Positions 23,520 through 33,909 of a stretch of DNA of 64,000 bases are shown piece after piece. Within the stretch, counting starts at the first letter, position 1, and each line of letters starts with the position of its first letter. Source of the stretch: Zingiber officinale (taxonomy: Eukaryota; Streptophyta; Magnoliopsida; Zingiberales; Zingiberaceae); contig NC_056001.1 of assembly GCF_018446385.1 (NCBI RefSeq), positions 110,090,436-110,154,435 of the forward strand, in the 5' to 3' direction. Under the pieces are notes generated by a model. It made no database searches. It was not told the DNA's origin and saw nothing but the letters and a program-made list of their open reading frames with translations. The position numbers were made by a program, and so were the translations under genes.

Positions 23520-24040
23520 AGCCTTGTATAAACACATTGTAGTAGCTATGGATTCGTAGCTGATACAATGTTAAGTTTGTGTTGTAGCAACTATGAGACC
23601 ATAGCTACTACAATTTGGTTCTTAGCCTTGTACAAATATATTATAGTAGCTACGGGTTCATAACTGCTACAACACATGTTTGAGGTTGTAACAGCTATAA
23701 TTTCATAGTTGCTACAACATGGTTCTTAGCCTTGTACAAACATGTTATAGCAGCTAAGGGTCCATAGCTGCTACAACACATGTTTGAGATTGTACCAGCT
23801 ATGAAATCATAGTTACTACAATGTGGTTCGCAGCCTTATATAGACACATTGTAGTAGCTACTGATCCGTAGTTGCTATAATACTAGTTTGAGGTTGTAGC
23901 AGCTACGAAACTGTAGCTGTTACAATATTATTCGCAACCTTGTATAAACACATTGTAGCAACTATGGTTCCGTAGCTGCTATAACACAAGTTTAAGGTTG
24001 TAATAGCCACAAAACCATAGCTACTATAATGTGGTTTGCA
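23520..24040. repeat. Tandem repeat, exact 104-bp period, five copies
   Basis: The anchor AGCCTTGTA (with small variants) occurs at 23520, 23624, 23728, 23832, 23936 and 24040, giving five intervals of exactly 104 bp. Each unit contains inverted halves of the TTGTAGCAGCTA...TAGCTGCTACAA type, so the unit can fold. Sequence varies by substitution but not length. It may be a subterminal repeat block of a DNA transposon. Confidence 0.9.
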
Positions 24041-24997
24041 GCCTTGTACCAACTGAAAATATTTAAATAGTAAACTACAGCCATAGAACAAATATTCGAA
24101 AGGACCATCGAGATCAAACAACGAAATAAATGACACTAATTTCATAAGAAAGTATATAAATGATTATCCAAACAATTTAGGTAATTGACATTAAGAACTA
24201 ATTTTAACATATTATAGTTAACGAAACATAGCTGCATTGGCCATAATACAACTACTCGGGGCATCTCCCCAGTAAATGGAAAGACTCCAGTATAATAGAG
24301 TAATATGTACAAAGTTGACCAATACAATTCCAACAAGTCATGGTTGTTTGCTAAACCTTCATTCATTCAAGCGCATGTTGTTAGAATCTACAACAATAAA
24401 GACAATTATTAACTTCAATTTCTTATTCATCCATTATAATTTTAAAAAATAAAACTTTGATAGTACCAACTATAGATGTCAAATCTTCTTCATATGTGTC
24501 ATCATCGCTATTATAATGATTATCTATAATTGATCTACAATTGACACATTGTCATATTTAAATAATTTAATAAAAATAATTGGTTTGCAAACAAAAATAT
24601 AATACAAATGCAGAATTAATCAGACACATACCATTGTTGCAAAATTGGATAGTTGTGCTTGTCATGTGACAACCTCGATGCCCATATCCATGATATAGTC
24701 AGGACTGAGGTTGACTTCTTCTTTGATGATTTCAATCTCTTCACACATCCCTTTGTTTTTATTGAAGAATGATCAAGAATAACAGGGGCCCATTCATGGA
24801 TTTATTCCTTTAACTTTCATTGTCATATTTTCTACTAATGTTTATTTCTTGAATTTTGTTGTATATACAATCAAATTGTTCATCCAAGAAATTTGTGCCC
24901 TTATTAGTCAAAGATGTATTATCAATTAATACTAAAATTTTACAAGATAATCTCGAGTGTCTTGACATAAAAACGTTTCTAGATCATCGATGAAATT
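24041..24997. other. Spacer, A/T-rich, no recognised gene
   Basis: Two minus-strand open frames of 74-80 codons (23903-24145, 24142-24366) show no known domain. The stretch may belong to the same degraded transposon as the FAR1-like fragment that follows. Confidence 0.4.
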
Positions 24998-25242
24998 TTA
25001 CTCTCCCAAAGCATATATTATTCCAACCTTTGCATATTTTGTCCATCGTTTAAATATATGCTTATCAGACAAAAAACACTTGGTTGATACAAAAAAAACT
25101 AACATATGTCTGCATGGAATGCTATTGAACTCAAATTTCCTATAGCTACAGGATATGTAGTCCCTTTGTTTATTATGTGTGAGGACATTTGGTTTCGAGT
25201 AAGAACAACTTTTAAAATTCATCATATGGTAAACCATTAACT
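24998..25242 (-). pseudogene. FAR1/FRS-type (MULE-derived) fragment with degenerate SWIM zinc finger
   Basis: The frame contains YISCSYRKFEFNSIPCRHML followed by LSDKHIFKRWTKYAK. That is the C-terminal SWIM-finger region of FAR1-related, Mutator-derived proteins, where the finger binds DNA through CxC...CxH and is followed by a conserved 'RWTK' block. Here the first pair is CSY, so one metal ligand is lost, while CRH is kept. The N-terminal DNA-binding and transposase domains are absent. It is a fragment, most likely from a MULE or a captured FRS gene. The frame continues to 25303 only by chance. Confidence 0.6.
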
Positions 25243-25329
25243 CAACTCCTATAGATGTTTGTTGCACATAATAACTGATACAGGTTATGAAGGGGGGACC
25301 CAATTTCTAGCAAAGGAGGAAATAAAATT

Positions 25330-26180
25330 AGTCGAGCAGCAGTGCTCGCGTAAGTGCGGCAGGTGGAGGCTGACCGAGCGAAACAGACCGACCGAGTATC
25401 TAGGTTCGGCAGGCCGAGACAGGCCGAGCCGGAATAGCCGGGCAAGTAGAAGAAGCATTTAGCCCCACAGCAAACAAAGCACAGTATGCCCGGCAGGTGG
25501 AGGCCGACCGAGCGAAAGAAACCGACCGAGTATCTAAATTCGGCAGGCCGAGCCGGAACAGCCGGTCGAGCAGAAGAAGTATTTAGCCCCACAACAAACA
25601 AGGCACAGTATGCCCGGCAGGTGAAGACCGACCGAGCGAAATAGATCGAGTGAGTATCTAGGTTCGACAGGCCGAGACAGGCCGAGCCGAAACAGCTGGT
25701 CGAGATGAAGAGGTATTTAGCCCTACAGCAGACAAGGCACAGTATGCTCAGCAGGTGCAGGTCGACCGAGCGAAAGAAACCGACCGAGTATCTAGGTTTG
25801 GCAGGCCGAGACAGGCCGAGCCGGAATAGTCGGTCGAGCAGAAGAAGCATTTAGCTCCACAGCAAACAAGGCACAGTATGCCCTGCAGGTGAAGACCGAC
25901 CGAGCGAAATAGATCGAGCGAGTATCTAGGTTCAATAGGCCGAGACAGGCCGAGCCGAAACAGCTGTTCGAGCAGAAGAAGTATTTAGCCCTACAGCAGA
26001 CAAGCTCAGCAGGTGGACGTTGACCGAGCGAAAGAGATTGACCGAGTATCTAGGTTCAGTCGGTCGGGACAGGTTGAGCAAGAACAACCGGTCGAGCAAA
26101 AGAAGCATTTAGCCCTACAGCAGATAAGGCACAGTATGCTCAGTAGGTGGAGACCGACCGAGTGAAAGAGGTCGATTGAG
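25330..26180. repeat. Minisatellite with 124/134-bp unit, about 6.5 copies
   Basis: The anchor ATTTAG occurs at 25457, 25581, 25715, 25849, 25983 and 26107, spaced 124, 134, 134, 134 and 124 bp. The 10-bp difference is presence or absence of a GAGACAGGCC module. Units carry GACCGACCGAGCGAAA, TATCTAGGTTCGGCAGGCCGAG and GGCACAGTATGC. The array probably lies in U3 of the LTR of the gypsy element at 27131. The 202-codon minus-strand frame across it is a repeat artefact. Confidence 0.9.
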
Positions 26181-27079
26181 TCTTACACCGTTTAACTTCT
26201 CATAAACTCTAGCACATAAATTATATGGAAATACTTTGTAATTATATGAGGGTTTAACTAATTTGGCAGGAAATATCTTCTAGAGGTTTATACAAGTATG
26301 CTAAACGACAAAGAAGGTACATCTGGGGTATGAAAAAGATTCCTTGAATTATTTTCACAAGTGATGCTTACGTCATCTCATAGCAAAATCTAACGAACCG
26401 GGGTCCACCTCATGACTGTGGAGGTCAAGTGAGGTGGTATAAAAAGGGGAATCCTCTCCACTGGCCAGGTAAGTAATCATTCTTACACAACTCAAACCCT
26501 AATTTCCATTTTCTTCCACATTACTTCTTCTCGCCGGTGGCTAACTTGAGCGTCGGAGGACCTAGCCAGGGATTCCCACCCTGGTCTTAGGTTACTAACA
26601 CTTTGTCAGTTAGTCTCATTGTGTACAGGATCACAAGATCGCTTCATCCATCAGATTGTCAAGTTTCTGCTGATCCTTGGAGCCATCTCACCAGCGTTCC
26701 CTTTTGTGAGGTATCATTCATAAGATCCACTTTGGTTTTCTCGGATTGCTTATCTTATCCTCAAGTGTGAGTGAGGTCCGCTGTGGTTTTCTCGGATCCT
26801 CTCTTGTTCATCGGTATCAGAACCCGCCATCATCCGTCGCCGCCCAGTGCTTCATCTCGTAAGCTCTCAGACAGGATCAAATTTGGCGTCGTCTCACCGA
26901 CGTTCCCTTTTGTGAGGTATCATTCATAAGATCCGCTTTGGTTTTCTCGGATTGGTTATCTTATCCTCAAGTGTGAGTGAGGTCCGCTGTGGTTTTCTTG
27001 GATCCTCTCTTGTTCATCGATATCAGAACCCGCCATCACCCGTCGCCGCCCAGTGTTTCATCTCGTAACCTCTCAAACA
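26181..27079 (+). repeat. Probable 5' LTR (3' portion) of Tat-type gypsy element B
   Basis: A TATA-like TATAAAAAGGGG lies at about 26438. It is followed by a transcribed-region style sequence (GGCTAACTTGAGCGTCGGAGG, matching the reverse complement of part of the LTR of the gypsy element at 47091-59069). The LTR appears to end TCTCAAACA at 27079, directly before TGATCAAATTTGACG (PBS region). The 5' end of the LTR was not found; the minisatellite upstream is probably part of it. A 206-bp duplication covers the end of this LTR. Confidence 0.55.
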
Positions 27080-27098
27080 TGATCAAATTTGACGTCGT
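26687..27098 (+). repeat. 206-bp tandem duplication across the LTR-PBS junction
   Basis: Copy 1 (26687-26892) and copy 2 (26893-27098) both run from CTCACC.GCGTTCCC/CTCACCGACGTTCCC through AGATCC.CTTTGGTTTTCTC to GATCAAATTTG.CGTCGTCT. Each contains the LTR end and part of the PBS. Only copy 2 leads into the gag leader. Confidence 0.85.
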
Positions 27099-27130
27099 CT
27101 GTGGGAAATCTCACCTGAATCTGAGACTTC

Positions 27131-28622
27131 GTGATGGAGGACGCTGGAAAATTTAACACCATCACTATGACTCGGGAAGATCTGGAGTTGCTCATCAACT
27201 CCAACGTCCAAAGAGCATTGCAACAACAACAAGTGAATGCTGGGGGTACGTTGCCAATAACGATGAATCCAACAATTTCCATCACAGATCGACGGAGAAA
27301 CAAAGGTATGGGAGAAGAAGAAATTGCTTATATAACCCTAGCTCCTGTTTCACCCACTCGTCATCTCCAAATATTCTTCTGCGCTCTAATGGATCAAGGA
27401 GGACATAAACATGTGCTTCAGGAATCTTCAGATGAAACACCCATGAAGGAAAAGCGCAAAGGAAAAGCGGTAACCAACGACAGTTCTCCGGAAAGGATTG
27501 TTACCCCATTTTCTCAGAGAGTCCTTGACGATCCCCTACCCAAACGCTATCAGACTTTAAACATTGGGGAATATTCTGGAACCACTAATCCAGAAGATCA
27601 CCTTTCCAAGTTTGAAAGTGCAGCCCTGTTGCAGCAATTCACAGATAGAGTTAAGTGTCGTATGTTTCTTACTACTCTCGGAGGAGCAGTCCAGAGGTGG
27701 TTTAAAAGACTACCTAAAAATCCTAGCAGACGTTTTAAAGATTTCCGAAAAGCTTTTCTGCATCATTTTTCCAGTAATCGGAGATATCACAAGGCCCCCT
27801 GGAGTCTGTTTTCCATCAAACAGGGGCCTAAGGAAAGCATCAAGGCCTACATCAAAAGGTTTAATCAAGTAGTGGTTGATGTTCCTAATGCTACCACGGA
27901 AATCTTGGTAAGTGCCTTTTCTCAGGGGCTTAATGATAACGATTTTTTCAAGGACCTAGTACGTAATCCATTTATAAATTTTGATTTATTAATTGATCGA
28001 GCCACGGAATTCATCAATGTGGAAGAGGCACAAGCAGCTCGTAAAATGGAAATTATTGTCTCTGCTCCGCTGACGATTAATGATAGAACCCCTGTTCCTG
28101 TACACCCCCCAAGAGGACCACGTGCAATTCCCCCACCACATCGACAGTCTGAGCAAAGACCTCATGCAGTGCAACACGTGCAGATACCACAAGAAATCTC
28201 CAGAAGATGGTGTACATATCATATGTCAGGTACCCACTCCACTGAGAATTATTTTGTCCTAAAGAATCAGCGAACGAATGAGAGCAGATACAGCCGACGA
28301 TCTCCTAATTGACCGACCTACCAGAGACGAAATAGCACGCCCGGGATGGAGTATCGGGCGGCCGAGCCCCAGCAAGACACAGTGCAGATACCGGGCGGCC
28401 CTTCTCGGACGCCCGAACCAAGGCAGCCTGAAATGATCACTATTCGCCAGGAAGAAAATCGGAGCAACGCCCCGCGAGGCAATATAAATATGATCACGAG
28501 CGGTCGTACTGATGGCGATTCAAATCGGGCGAGGAAGTCACATGCTCGACGATTGCAGATACATGTTGTAAGGTGTGGTACTGAGAAGGCGGTTAGTCAG
28601 AAATTAGTTTTGGTCCTAAAGA
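27131..28622 (+). pseudogene. gag of gypsy element B
   Basis: The first frame (27131-28312, 393 codons) contains the retrotransposon gag domain at about residues 140-270: LNIGEYSGTTNPEDHLSKFE, RWFKRLPKNP, SIKQGPKESIKAYIKRFN and EAQAARKME. A degenerate zinc-finger-like CTYHMSGTHSTENYF lies at about 28210-28255, with the last cysteine replaced. A TGA ends this frame at 28310; the same frame resumes at 28346 and shifts near 28590 into the protease frame. Gag normally assembles the particle. This copy is broken by one stop and one frameshift. Confidence 0.88.
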
Positions 28623-28632
28623 CCTAGAGGGA

Positions 28633-29696
28633 GTGGAAGTACCTCATGATGACGCATTAGTAATCAAAGTTGTTATAGTCAATTACAATATTTCTCGCAC
28701 CTTCATCGATACAGGCAGTTCTGTTAATATTATATTCAAGTCAGCCTTTGATCAATTGCAAATAGATCCCAGTGAGCTTCAACCTATGATAACTCCTCTT
28801 TACGGATTTACCGGCAATGAAGTGCAACCACTCGGTCAGATAAAGCTTGTCATCTCTTTAGGAGAGGAGCCTTTAATGAGAACCAGAAGATTTCATTTCA
28901 TGGTAGTAGATGCACCTTCTGCGTATAATGTCATCTTGGGTCGGTCTGCCTTAAATGAATTTAGGGCAGTCGTTTCTACGTTCTGTCAGAAGGTGAAGTT
29001 CCCTGTTGATGACCAGGTGGAAGAAGTTCACGGAGATCAGTTGTTAGCACGCAAATGCTATGTAGAGATTATCCGGACGGAAGCTAATGCAGTCCGTAAA
29101 ATGCAAAGAATGGAAGTTAACGTTGTTGAAGAAAGATCGCCCGGCCTGGTGTACGGTGAAAAGGAAGAAATACAGATACAAGTTGGGCGACCAGAAGCCA
29201 TAACCTACATAGTCGTCGATCTGGATCTTCTCCTCAAAACTAAGTTAGTACAATGTCTTGTTCAAAACAACGATGTATTTGCTTGGACGCCCAAAGAAGT
29301 CACAGGCATATCTCCTCTGGTAATGGAACATTCATTGCATGTCTACCCTGATGCTAGGCCCGTGAAACAGAAGAAAAGAGACTTCGGAGCTAACCAAAAT
29401 CAGATTATTAAAGGGGAAATAGATAAACTGATGGAGGTGGGTTACATCAGGGAGGTACAGTTCCCTAGTTGGCTGACTAATGTGGTCCTGGTTTCTAAAC
29501 CCGGGAACAAGTGGTGGGTATGCATTGATTTCCGAAACCTTAACAAAGCTTGTCCAAAAGATTATTATCCCCTCCCTCGCATAGATCAAGTGGTGGACTC
29601 TACCGCCGCGTGTGAGTATATTTGTATGTTGGACGTCTATCAGGGCTATCATCAAGTCCCCCTCGCTAAAGAGGATCAGGAAAAGGGATATAGAAG
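28633..29696 (+). pseudogene. Protease and N-terminal RT of gypsy element B
   Basis: The aspartic protease motif FIDTGSSVNII is at about 28690-28722, followed by a pepsin-like fold pattern (YGFTGNEVQPLGQIKL, AYNVILGRSALNEF). RT starts near 29340 with HSLHVYPDARPVKQKKRDF, then EIDKLMEVGYIREVQFPSWL, VCIDFRNLNKACPKDYYPLPRID and MLDVYQGYHQVPLAKEDQEK. At about 29690 the frame jumps directly to sequence that in the related copy lies some 65-70 residues later, so the RT palm with the YVDD box is absent. Confidence 0.88.
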
Positions 29697-30921
29697 AGAC
29701 TTGCATAACACTGAGACAATATGAGCTCAAGCTAAACCCTTACAAATGCTTGTTTGGAGCTAAAAGTGGTAAGTTTTGGGCTATATGGTCACAGAGCGGG
29801 GAATAGAGGTTAATCCCGGCAAGGTCAAGGCGATCCAGGACATGGAGCCGCCGCGCAACATAAAAGAAGCCCAAAGATTGACCGGCAGAATTATGGCCTT
29901 ATCCCGTTTCATCTCTCGCTCAGTAGACCGGAGTTTCCACTTCTTCAAGATATTCCGGAAGGTCACTAAGTTTCAATGGAATGAAGAATATAATAAAGCT
30001 TTCCAAGAATTGAAAGACTATTTGTCTACCTTGCCTGTCCTAGCTAAGCCTATGGTAGGAGAGACCTTGTGGGTCTATCTCTCTGCGAATGAGTATGTTG
30101 TAGGCTCCGCACTGATAAGGCAGGAGGACAAGGAACAACAACCTGTATATTTTTCAAGCCACTTATTAAAAGGAATCGAGTGTAGATATACTACGCTTGA
30201 GAAATTAGCCTCTGCACTAGAATTGACAGCTAGAAAATTACGCCCTTATTTCCTATCACACGTCATCATAGTATTGACCAACAGTACTCTTGGCCGAGTA
30301 CTTCTTAATCCTGAGGCATCGGGTCGTTTGATCAAATAGACAACTGAACTCAATAAATATGACATACAATATCAGCCCCGATTGACCATCAAAGCACAAG
30401 CATTGGCAGATTTTATAGTAGAGGTACAAGGTCCAGAGGAGGAAGGGATTTGGAAGATTTATGTGGACGTATCCTCCACTAGGCAGAGTAGTGGGATTGA
30501 AATTCTTCTCATATCTCCTAAGGAAGATCGAATCCAACTTTCCGTTCGCCTAAATTACAAAGCCACTAATAATGAGGCAGAATATGAAGCACTAATAGCT
30601 GAGTTGCAAGCTGCTCAGCATGTAGGGGCTTCACGGGTACAGATTTACTTTGATTCTCAATTAATAGCACAATAGTTGATGGACAAATTTGAAATTAATA
30701 ATGATCGACTCAAGTTATATGCAGGAGCCTTTGATAAGCTAAGAGCTTCATTCCAGGAATTTAATATACAGAAGATACCCCGATCGGAAAATCAAGTAGC
30801 TGATGAATTAGCAAAACTCGCATTAACAGTAATACCTTGGAATCTAAATAAACCAGTAGAACAGACAATTTTAGTATCTTGTATCAAGAGAGTAGCCAAT
30901 GCGGAGATACAAGGAGACTGA
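29697..30921 (+). pseudogene. RT thumb, RNase H and second RNase H of gypsy element B
   Basis: Frames 29612-29806 and 29776-30339 give LRQYELKLNPYKCLFG, then VTERGIEVNPGKVKAIQDM, then RLTGRIMALSRFISRS. RNase H follows (VYLSANEYVVGSALIRQED, QQPVYFSSHLLKG, YTTLEKLASALE, RPYFLSHVIIVLT). After a stop at 30337 the archaeal-type RNase H follows (YVDVSSTRQSSGIEILL, NNEAEYEALIAELQAA, DSQLIAQ), with a TAG at 30673, then IPRSENQVADELAKLA. Two in-frame stops and one frame change are present. The same order occurs on the minus strand at 54080-55388. Confidence 0.85.
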
Positions 30922-31360
30922 CGCGCGCCCATCATATTATTCTTACAACAAGGCATCCTTCCTGCAGATGTAGAGCAAGCCAGGGTCTTTAAGAAGAAGG
31001 CTACTCATTACACTCTGATAGGAGACCATCTATACAAGAGGACATTTTCTAGTCCCTTGCTTAAATGTATCGGAACAGACGATATACCCTACATTCAACA
31101 AGAAGTTCATCAGGGCTCATGTGATAGTCATGCTGGAGGAAGATCTCTCGCTCACAGAATATTACTAGCTGAATATTTTTGGCCCATCTTACAGGAAGAT
31201 GCAGCTCGACTTGTGCGAACCTGTATATCTTGTCAGAAGCATCAAAATATTTCACATCATCCTACTCAACTATTGAAAACCTTTATAGTTTCTTTCTCTT
31301 TTGATCAGTGGGGCATGTAGTAAGACCCTTTCCTCTAGCAACTGCAGAGAGAATGTGTGC
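30922..31360 (+). pseudogene. Integrase N-terminus of gypsy element B, truncated
   Basis: The HHCC zinc-binding module is visible: HQGSCDSHAGG, then CISCQKHQN, then FDQWGM at 31306-31320. A short deletion and a stop follow at the place of the first catalytic aspartate (WGMDI in the related copy). A few more codons match (GPFPLATAE-like, 31323-31355), then homology ends. The catalytic core and C-terminus are missing. Confidence 0.8.
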
Positions 31361-31370
31361 TTCCAACATT

Positions 31371-31810
31371 CATGATTAAAGAGATAACCACTGGATGCTT
31401 AGCAATGTCTGAAGCATGGGTGCTTTCTAAGGACAAGAGATAACCTGTCTTCAGGAATTCCACATTCACCGCGTAAGAAGTTCATGTTAGAGCGTGTCAC
31501 ATTCTCAATGCTGCTACTCTAAAACCATCCACACCTCCGGAGATTATTGTGGAGGATCTCCTTCGATCCAAATAGAGGGGAAGAAGCATGTTCTGGAAGT
31601 TGAGGCCGATAATTGTCGGGTGCAGCAGAATGACATCAATGACTTCCGACTCAGAAAACCCCATATCGTGCAAAAATTGAAACTTTGGAGCGAAGTTCCA
31701 TATATCATACAATTTGTGAATTTGAAGTTGATATAGCAATTATTGTCTTTGATGCCAGACAAATCAATAGGACACAGTGAGAAGATGACAATTACCAGTG
31801 CCATGAACAT
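31371..31810 (-). pseudogene. mTERF gene fragment
   Basis: The minus strand reads LHDMGFSESEVIDVILLHPTIIGLNFQN (parallel to LRDMGLSGSDVINAVLLHPVIIRLNFQN of the intact gene) and adjoining pieces. At about 31381-31412 it matches the part of the intact gene near 32570, then jumps to the part near 32870. About 300 bp are therefore deleted, along with the 3' end. The upstream flank (about 31740-31810) resembles DNA upstream of the second mTERF gene (61455-61510: TCAATAGG.CACAGTGAGA). It is a third, dead member of a local mTERF family and directly abuts the broken end of gypsy element B. Confidence 0.8.
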
Positions 31811-32382
31811 TAATTTACTATGCTATTCATTTGAAGAATTAATCTATGATGATCTATTTAGAATATATATAATGTTGTTATATTCAACTGATTAATTTGG
31901 CCAGACAGGTGATTCAAGCAAAAAAACATTTACTACAGTGTTGGTTAATGTCAGGTTGTTGTTGCTATCAATATGATCGTAACCTTCAAGGGCCCCCTGT
32001 CATTGTGTGCCTTATCGCTACATGGCCTCTACCATACAACCTCTTGTCCTTAATCTCCTCACCAACTCTTCAAGTGGCCACCTGCTTGCTCCATAAGCGC
32101 CCTCATGGACCTCCATGTAGATGATGAAGTACCCTTTTCTGGTTAATCCAGTGTAGTTGTTGAGAGAACGTTGAAGGACAGTTGAGACTTGGGAGGAGCT
32201 AAGTGCGTCCTTTGAGGTTTTGATTCAATTTAGTTCGATTTGATTCAATATAATTTGATATAAATAAAAATAATAATAATTTAGAACAAGAATGGTTCAA
32301 TATCATTGCTTATCCAGAAAAGAAACTCATACCTAAATAAACACTTCAGCTGTTGGATATTCCTCTCAAACTCAGCTACAAC
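31811..32382. other. Spacer and 3' flank of the mTERF gene
   Basis: No gene is seen. The last 90 bases (about 32290-32382) are similar to the 3' flank of the second mTERF gene (60135-60214), for example CTCAAACTCAGCTACAACTC. The two genes were therefore duplicated with their 3' DNA. The 75-codon plus-strand frame at 31897-32124 has no known domain. Confidence 0.5.
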
Positions 32383-33501
32383 TCACAAGACTTCACGCAG
32401 TTTGGGTAATTTATCTTCATAAGGGAGCACATACTTCTGCAAAAAAATTGGATCAGACAATTTGAAAAAGCTATGTAGCTTGTTTGTTGACTTCCATAAC
32501 CCTTCAGATTTCAAAATCTCCATCACACGAAATCGAGGAATTAACCTCTTTTCCAATCTTAATAATAAAACCCTTGACTGCTTAGCAATGTCTAAAGGTG
32601 CCATTCCAACATCCTTGACTAAAAATTCCATCTTTCTCTGCAATAACTCTGTGGAAAGCCATAAAAAAGGTGGATTTTTCTTGATTGCAGCAAAGAAATC
32701 CGAGTTCAACCAATCAAAACTGTTCATGAGCTTGGCATGGGCCTCAAATTTTTCGTTGCTGACCCCATGAAGCACGTCAAGGATCAAGCAGAACATCCCG
32801 GATCCCCGGGGAATTCCAATCCCTTCAGCTCTATTTACCAAAGCTCTGAGGGAATCTGGCTTCTGCACGATGAAGCATGGGTGCCTTCTAAGGAGAAGAC
32901 ACACCCGCTCTTCAGGAATACCACATTCATCACATAAGAAGCTCATATTAGGGCGTACCACACTCTCAATGCTGGTGCTCAAAAACCATCCACACCTCCG
33001 GAGATTCCTGCTGAGGATCTCCCTCGATCCCAATAGACTCTCCCAAACCTTCAATCTGGGAAGAAACCTGTTCTGGAAGTTGAGGCGAATAATGACGGGG
33101 TGCAGCAGAACGGCGTTGATGACGTCGGAGCCAGATAACCCCATGTCGCGCAAAAATTTAAACCTTGGAGCGAGGTTCGTCTCCACATTGCAGCCGAGTA
33201 AACTTGGTCTCGAAGCTATTATTTTTCTGAGCTTAGCGCCATCAAAGCCCTGAGATCTGAAGAAACCAACAACAACGTCGGGATTCTCAGTGGACTGAAT
33301 ACGGAACGGGAGCGACTTGGAGACCTTGGACGCATCGTCAATGGAGAACCCGCATGTACTCACGAGATACTCGACCATGAAGTGGGGATCGGGAGAAGCG
33401 GCGACGCCTGCGGAGGAGTCGGAAGTGCCGGTGCAGAAGAAAACGCGACAGAGCCGGGACGGCGAAGGGAGCGCATGGCGGCGGACGAGGGAGTGAAGCA
33501 T
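32383..33501 (-). CDS. mTERF-domain protein, organelle gene-expression factor
   Basis: Single-exon gene of about 372 codons. Repeats of the mTERF type (short helices with a conserved proline every 30-35 residues) run from about residue 85 to 345: FLRDMGLSGSDVINAVLLHP, DECGIPEERVCLLLRRHP, MEFLVKDVGMAPLDIAKQSR and LEKRLIPRFRVMEILKSEGL. The N-terminus (LVRRHALPSPSRLCRVFFCT) is basic, serine-rich and lacks acidic residues, as in a mitochondrial or chloroplast transit peptide. Plant mTERFs bind organellar nucleic acid and affect transcription, splicing or translation there; the target of this one is unknown. The frame also has an ATG seven codons upstream (33522). I chose 33501 because the paralogue at 60215-61330 starts at the equivalent MLHSLV and both are preceded by CCGACGCG. 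About 72% of residues match the paralogue by eye. Confidence 0.9.
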   Translation of the reverse strand: MLHSLVRRHALPSPSRLCRVFFCTGTSDSSAGVAASPDPHFMVEYLVSTCGFSIDDASKVSKSLPFRIQSTENPDVVVGFFRSQGFDGAKLRKIIASRPSLLGCNVETNLAPRFKFLRDMGLSGSDVINAVLLHPVIIRLNFQNRFLPRLKVWESLLGSREILSRNLRRCGWFLSTSIESVVRPNMSFLCDECGIPEERVCLLLRRHPCFIVQKPDSLRALVNRAEGIGIPRGSGMFCLILDVLHGVSNEKFEAHAKLMNSFDWLNSDFFAAIKKNPPFLWLSTELLQRKMEFLVKDVGMAPLDIAKQSRVLLLRLEKRLIPRFRVMEILKSEGLWKSTNKLHSFFKLSDPIFLQKYVLPYEDKLPKLREVL

Positions 33502-33522
33502 CGCGTCGGCCGACCAAGGCAC

Positions 33523-33909
33523 TTCGTCACAAATGTAACCCAGACCGAAACGTAAAACCCTAATTGAAACAATTCATCCGGGTTAACTTCACATTTGACC
33601 CCCTGTATGATTCAAATTAATTCAGTTTAAATAGTCATTTAGAATGGAAAAGCAAGAAGATTATTTGTAAAAAAAAATTATCCTTTGAGAAATAACAAAA
33701 TATAGTGCGGTCTTTAGAAAATTTCATAATATTAAAGAAGCCTTTTGATAAATTGTCAAACACCAGTACATCAAGTCAATCAAAACTCCAAAGTGTTTTG
33801 GTTCATCTAATTAGCTGAGTAATTACTATTATGTTATATATACACACACGGTCTCCGAACTTCACTTTCGCACCTGTCTTCACGATTGAGACAACACAGA
33901 CACCTACAA
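33523..33909. other. Upstream flank of the mTERF gene
   Basis: The first 80 bases (TTAACTTCACATTTGACCCC) match the upstream flank of the second mTERF gene near 61415, supporting a shared promoter-proximal region. The rest is A/T-rich with no gene. Confidence 0.5.

Larger units (their letters stand above)
26181..31360 (+). mobile_element. Truncated Tat-lineage Ty3/gypsy element B
   Basis: The order is LTR, gag, protease, RT, RNase H, a second RNase H-like domain, and integrase zinc-binding domain, ending abruptly in the integrase core at about 31360. The post-RT block at about 30430-30850 is the extra RNase H typical of the Tat lineage. The 3' half of integrase and the 3' LTR are missing; mTERF-like DNA follows directly. 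The RT catalytic segment is deleted. Confidence 0.85.

Noticed and set aside
23520..24040. CRISPR or tRNA-like cluster
   Set aside because: The 104-bp units are whole-unit tandem repeats with no spacers, and no tRNA fold is evident.
25242..25850. 202-codon minus-strand open frame
   Set aside because: It runs through the 124/134-bp minisatellite. The openness follows from the repeat, and the protein is itself a repeat without a domain.
31497..31739. Small gene of 80 codons
   Set aside because: It is an mTERF fragment with deletions.
32870..33253. 127-codon plus-strand frame
   Set aside because: Antisense shadow of the mTERF coding region. The same kind of shadow is seen at 60420-61286.
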